Positions 17,318-19,441 of a stretch of DNA of 19,441 bases are shown here, in pieces. The notes beneath the pieces are model-generated. The model worked only from the letters and a program-made list of their open reading frames with translations. It had not been told where the DNA came from and ran no database searches. This stretch comes from an uncultured Klebsiella sp. (GTDB lineage Bacteria; Pseudomonadota; Gammaproteobacteria; Enterobacterales; Enterobacteriaceae): contig CABUCP010000007.1 in assembly GCA_902490055.1 (NCBI GenBank), positions 1 to 19,441 on the forward strand. The letters are read 5' to 3'. Positions within the stretch are counted from its first letter, which is position 1; the number at the start of each line of letters is the position of its first letter. The position numbers were made by a program, and so were the translations under genes.

Positions 17318-18586
17318 ATGGAAAAAGATCCTATTCCTCAGGCCACGTCGCCCCTGGCTACGTGGCTTTCTTATCTGGAGCATCTGCACAGTAAAGCAAT
17401 CGATCTGGGGCTTTCGCGGGTGAGCGAAGTCGCTGGACGAATGTCGGTGTTAAAACCGGCGCCGTTTGTCTTTACGGTGGCAGGCACCAACGGCAAGGGC
17501 ACCACCTGCCGGACGCTGGAGTCGGTGCTGATGGCGGCGGGTTATAAAGTCGGCGTTTATAGCTCGCCGCACCTGGTACGCTATACCGAACGCGTGCGCG
17601 TGCAGGGCGCTGAGTTGCCGGAAGCGGCGCATACCGCTTCATTCGCTGAAATTGAAGCGGCGCGCGGCGATATCTCGCTGAGCTATTTTGAGTTTGGTAC
17701 GCTGTCCGCGCTGTGGCTGTTTAAGCAGGCGAATCTGGATGTGGTTATTCTGGAAGTCGGTCTCGGTGGGCGTCTGGACGCTACAAATATCGTGGATGCT
17801 GACGTCGCGGCGGTGACCAGCATCGCGCTGGATCATACCGACTGGCTGGGGCCGGACCGCGAAAGTATTGGCCGTGAAAAAGCGGGTATCTTCCGCGCGG
17901 GCAAACCGGCGATTGTGGGTGAACCCGATATGCCGCAGACCATTGCCGACGTAGCGCATGAAAAAGGCGCCACGCTGCTGCGCCGCGATGTGGACTGGCG
18001 CTATAGCGTAACGGACCGCTCGTGGAGCTTTAGCGACGGACAAGGGACATTAAGCGAACTGCCGCTGCCGCAGGTTCCGCTGCCAAATGCCGCGACGGCG
18101 CTGGCCGCGCTGCGCGCCAGCGGACTCAAGATTGCTGAGCAGGCGATCCGCGACGGCATCCGTCACGCTATGCTACCGGGGCGTTTTCAAATTATCAGCG
18201 ACGCGCCGCGGGTGATCCTTGATGTCGCGCATAACCCGCACGCGGCGGCTTATCTCGCCGGGCGTCTCAAAACCTTAGCGAAAACGGGGCGCGTCCTGGC
18301 GGTTATTGGTATGCTGCATGATAAGGATATCGCCGGAACCCTGGCGAATCTGGCGGATGAAGTGGACGCATGGTATTGCGCGCCGCTGGAAGGGCCGCGC
18401 GGCGCGACGGCGGAGCAGTTGATCGCGCATCTGCGCGCGGGTCAGAGCTATGATAGCGTTGCCCAGGCCTGGCATGCCGCGATGGCGGATGCCGGGGCCG
18501 AAGATACGGTGCTGGTGTGTGGCTCTTTCCACACGGTAGCGCATGTAATGGAAGAGATAGACGCGGGGAGAATCGGTGGCGAGTAA
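17318..18586 (+). CDS. folC: FolC, bifunctional dihydrofolate synthase / folylpolyglutamate synthase
   Basis: The 422-residue Mur-ligase-type enzyme adds glutamate to dihydropteroate to make dihydrofolate and then extends polyglutamate tails on folates, using ATP. The P-loop is GTNGKGTT (residues 56-63, Lys60). The Mur ligase central motif LEVGLGGRLDATN and the conserved LDHTDWLG are present. The C-terminal domain carries DVAHNPHAA and IGMLHDKD. Length equals the E. coli enzyme; the first about nine residues (MEKDPIPQA) differ, as is usual. No strong Shine-Dalgarno precedes the ATG beyond GCGGA. It follows the accD terminator by 22 nt and overlaps the dedD start by 11 bases. Confidence 0.96.
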   Translation: MEKDPIPQATSPLATWLSYLEHLHSKAIDLGLSRVSEVAGRMSVLKPAPFVFTVAGTNGKGTTCRTLESVLMAAGYKVGVYSSPHLVRYTERVRVQGAELPEAAHTASFAEIEAARGDISLSYFEFGTLSALWLFKQANLDVVILEVGLGGRLDATNIVDADVAAVTSIALDHTDWLGPDRESIGREKAGIFRAGKPAIVGEPDMPQTIADVAHEKGATLLRRDVDWRYSVTDRSWSFSDGQGTLSELPLPQVPLPNAATALAALRASGLKIAEQAIRDGIRHAMLPGRFQIISDAPRVILDVAHNPHAAAYLAGRLKTLAKTGRVLAVIGMLHDKDIAGTLANLADEVDAWYCAPLEGPRGATAEQLIAHLRAGQSYDSVAQAWHAAMADAGAEDTVLVCGSFHTVAHVMEEIDAGRIGGE

Positions 18587-19265
18587 GTTTCAGAACCGTT
18601 TAGTCGGGACTATCGTACTGGTAGCGCTGGGGGTGATTATTCTCCCCGGGCTGCTCGACGGTCAGAAAAAACATTATCAGGATGAGTTTGCGGCAATCCC
18701 TTTGGTGCCGAAGCCGGGCGATCGCGATGAGCCGGATATGCTGCCTGCGGCAACCCAGGCGCTGCCTTCGCAGCCGCCGGAAGGCGCAGCGGAAGAGGTG
18801 AGAGCGGGGGACGCCGCGGCGCCTTCGCTGGACCCATCGCGTATTCCGGTGAACAACAATAGCTTCGATGAGGTTCAGGAACCGGTGGTCGCGGCGAAGC
18901 CGCAGCCGAAACCGCAACCTAAGCCGGTTGAGAAACCGCAGCCACAGCAGGTGGCGCAGACGCCGCCGCCGGTGAAGCCGCAACCACAGCCGCAGCAGCA
19001 GGCCGCGATTCCAGCACCGACCGGTAAAGCCTACGTGGTGCAGTTAGGCGCCCTCAAGAACGCCGATAAAGTCAACGAAATCGTCGGTAAGCTGCGTTCC
19101 TCTGGTTTTAAAGCCTGGACATCGCCATCCACGCCGGTTCAGGGTAAAATTACCCGTATTCTGGTCGGGCCGGATGCGTCGAAAGATAAGCTGAAAGGGC
19201 AACTCGGCGAACTGCAGCAGATTTCTGGCCTGAGCGGCGTGGTAATGGGATATAGCCCGAATTAA
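18576..19265 (+). CDS. dedD: DedD, SPOR-domain cell division protein
   Basis: The 229-residue bitopic inner-membrane protein localises to the septum and helps constriction in E. coli, partly redundant with FtsN. A single membrane segment lies at about residues 9-27 after a short basic N-terminus. A long periplasmic linker (28-148) is Pro/Gln/Lys-rich from about 102. The SPOR domain, which binds denuded septal glycan, spans 149-229 (GKAYVVQLGALKNADKVNEI onward). The start is GTG at 18576, with GGGGAG (18565-18570) five bases upstream, overlapping the folC end by 11 nt and giving the family N-terminus MASKFQNRLVGT. The protein is about nine residues longer than I recall for E. coli, mostly in the linker. 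Confidence 0.95.
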   Translation: MASKFQNRLVGTIVLVALGVIILPGLLDGQKKHYQDEFAAIPLVPKPGDRDEPDMLPAATQALPSQPPEGAAEEVRAGDAAAPSLDPSRIPVNNNSFDEVQEPVVAAKPQPKPQPKPVEKPQPQQVAQTPPPVKPQPQPQQQAAIPAPTGKAYVVQLGALKNADKVNEIVGKLRSSGFKAWTSPSTPVQGKITRILVGPDASKDKLKGQLGELQQISGLSGVVMGYSPN

Positions 19266-19414
19266 AAAATCCCACCCGCTCTGATTGGGCGAGATAGCAG
19301 GCGGGTTTAACCTGCTGAAACCCTTGCCAGATACGCCCTGAAGAGGCGCGCGGCTGTATGGCGTTGAATGTTTTTTCAGCGCCATTTTTATTTTTGTAGG
19401 GGAAGGAAATCCCT

Positions 19415-19430
19415 ACGCAAACGTTTTCTT
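19415..19430 (+). promoter_or_regulatory. PurR operator of the cvpA-purF operon
   Basis: ACGCAAACGTTTTCTT matches the PurR box (ACGCAAACGTTTGCGT) at 13 of 16 positions, with the central CAAACGTTT intact. It lies 150 nt past dedD, where cvpA-purF follows in relatives and is known to be PurR-controlled. The cvpA gene itself starts beyond the window. TTGAAT at 19364-19369 with a T/A-rich stretch at 19385-19395 may be the promoter, but the hexamers and spacing are not clear. Confidence 0.8.
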
Positions 19431-19441
19431 TTTCTGTTAGA

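Noticed and set aside
19274..19306. ACCCGC...GCGGGT repeat after dedD as a terminator
   Set aside because: The loop is 21 bases, several competing pairings exist and no T-run follows on the plus strand. It may terminate minus-strand transcription, but no minus-strand gene is seen there.
1..19441. Mobile elements, CRISPR arrays, tRNA/rRNA genes or a novel defence island
   Set aside because: Gene order is the conserved enterobacterial core order, with no transposase, integrase, spaced repeats, tRNA cloverleaf or anomalous gene block that I could see.

Overview
The window is an ordinary core-chromosome segment of a GC-rich member of the Enterobacteriaceae. Almost every product is close to full-length collinear with its Escherichia coli counterpart as I remember it. 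The gene order is the conserved one: fadJ-sixA-smrB-prmB-aroC-mepA-yfcA-epmC-yfcL-mnmC-fabB-yfcJ-flk-pdxB-usg-truA-dedA-accD-folC-dedD, ending in the cvpA-purF control region. GC-rich third codon positions and REP-like palindromes point to a Klebsiella/Raoultella/Enterobacter/Kosakonia-type genome, but the sequence alone does not settle the genus. I saw no tRNA, rRNA, CRISPR, prophage or insertion sequence.

Layout. Positions 1-384 are the 3' end of fadJ (anaerobic beta-oxidation). sixA (+) converges on smrB (-). smrB is divergent from a plus-strand run prmB-aroC-mepA-yfcA-epmC-yfcL with very tight spacing: 39 nt, 3 nt, two 1-nt TAATG overlaps, then 32 nt. This run mixes ribosomal protein methylation, chorismate synthesis, murein hydrolysis, a TSUP permease and EF-P hydroxylation. 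It converges on mnmC (-) across a pair of REP-like palindromes. mnmC is divergent from fabB, whose promoter carries overlapping FadR-like and FabR-like sites. fabB ends in a strong terminator. yfcJ (+) follows after 255 nt with unusual nested inverted repeats and converges on flk (-) at a bidirectional terminator. pdxB, usg, truA, dedA, accD, folC and dedD all read plus. accD has its own extended -10 promoter and a strong terminator.

Metabolic threads. fabB and accD supply fatty-acid synthesis and fadJ degradation. pdxB makes the PLP precursor. prmB, epmC, mnmC and truA modify the translation machinery, and smrB rescues collided ribosomes. aroC and folC feed aromatic and folate metabolism. 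mepA, dedD and dedA act in the envelope.

The most notable anomaly is pdxB. Its normal GTG start and first seven codons are present, but about two bases are missing at 12425-12428. The start is therefore out of frame with an otherwise intact body. Other points worth checking are mutually exclusive inverted repeats upstream of yfcJ and an in-frame upstream GTG with a strong Shine-Dalgarno for accD. I found no convincing novel multi-gene system; apart from these points this is conserved housekeeping DNA.
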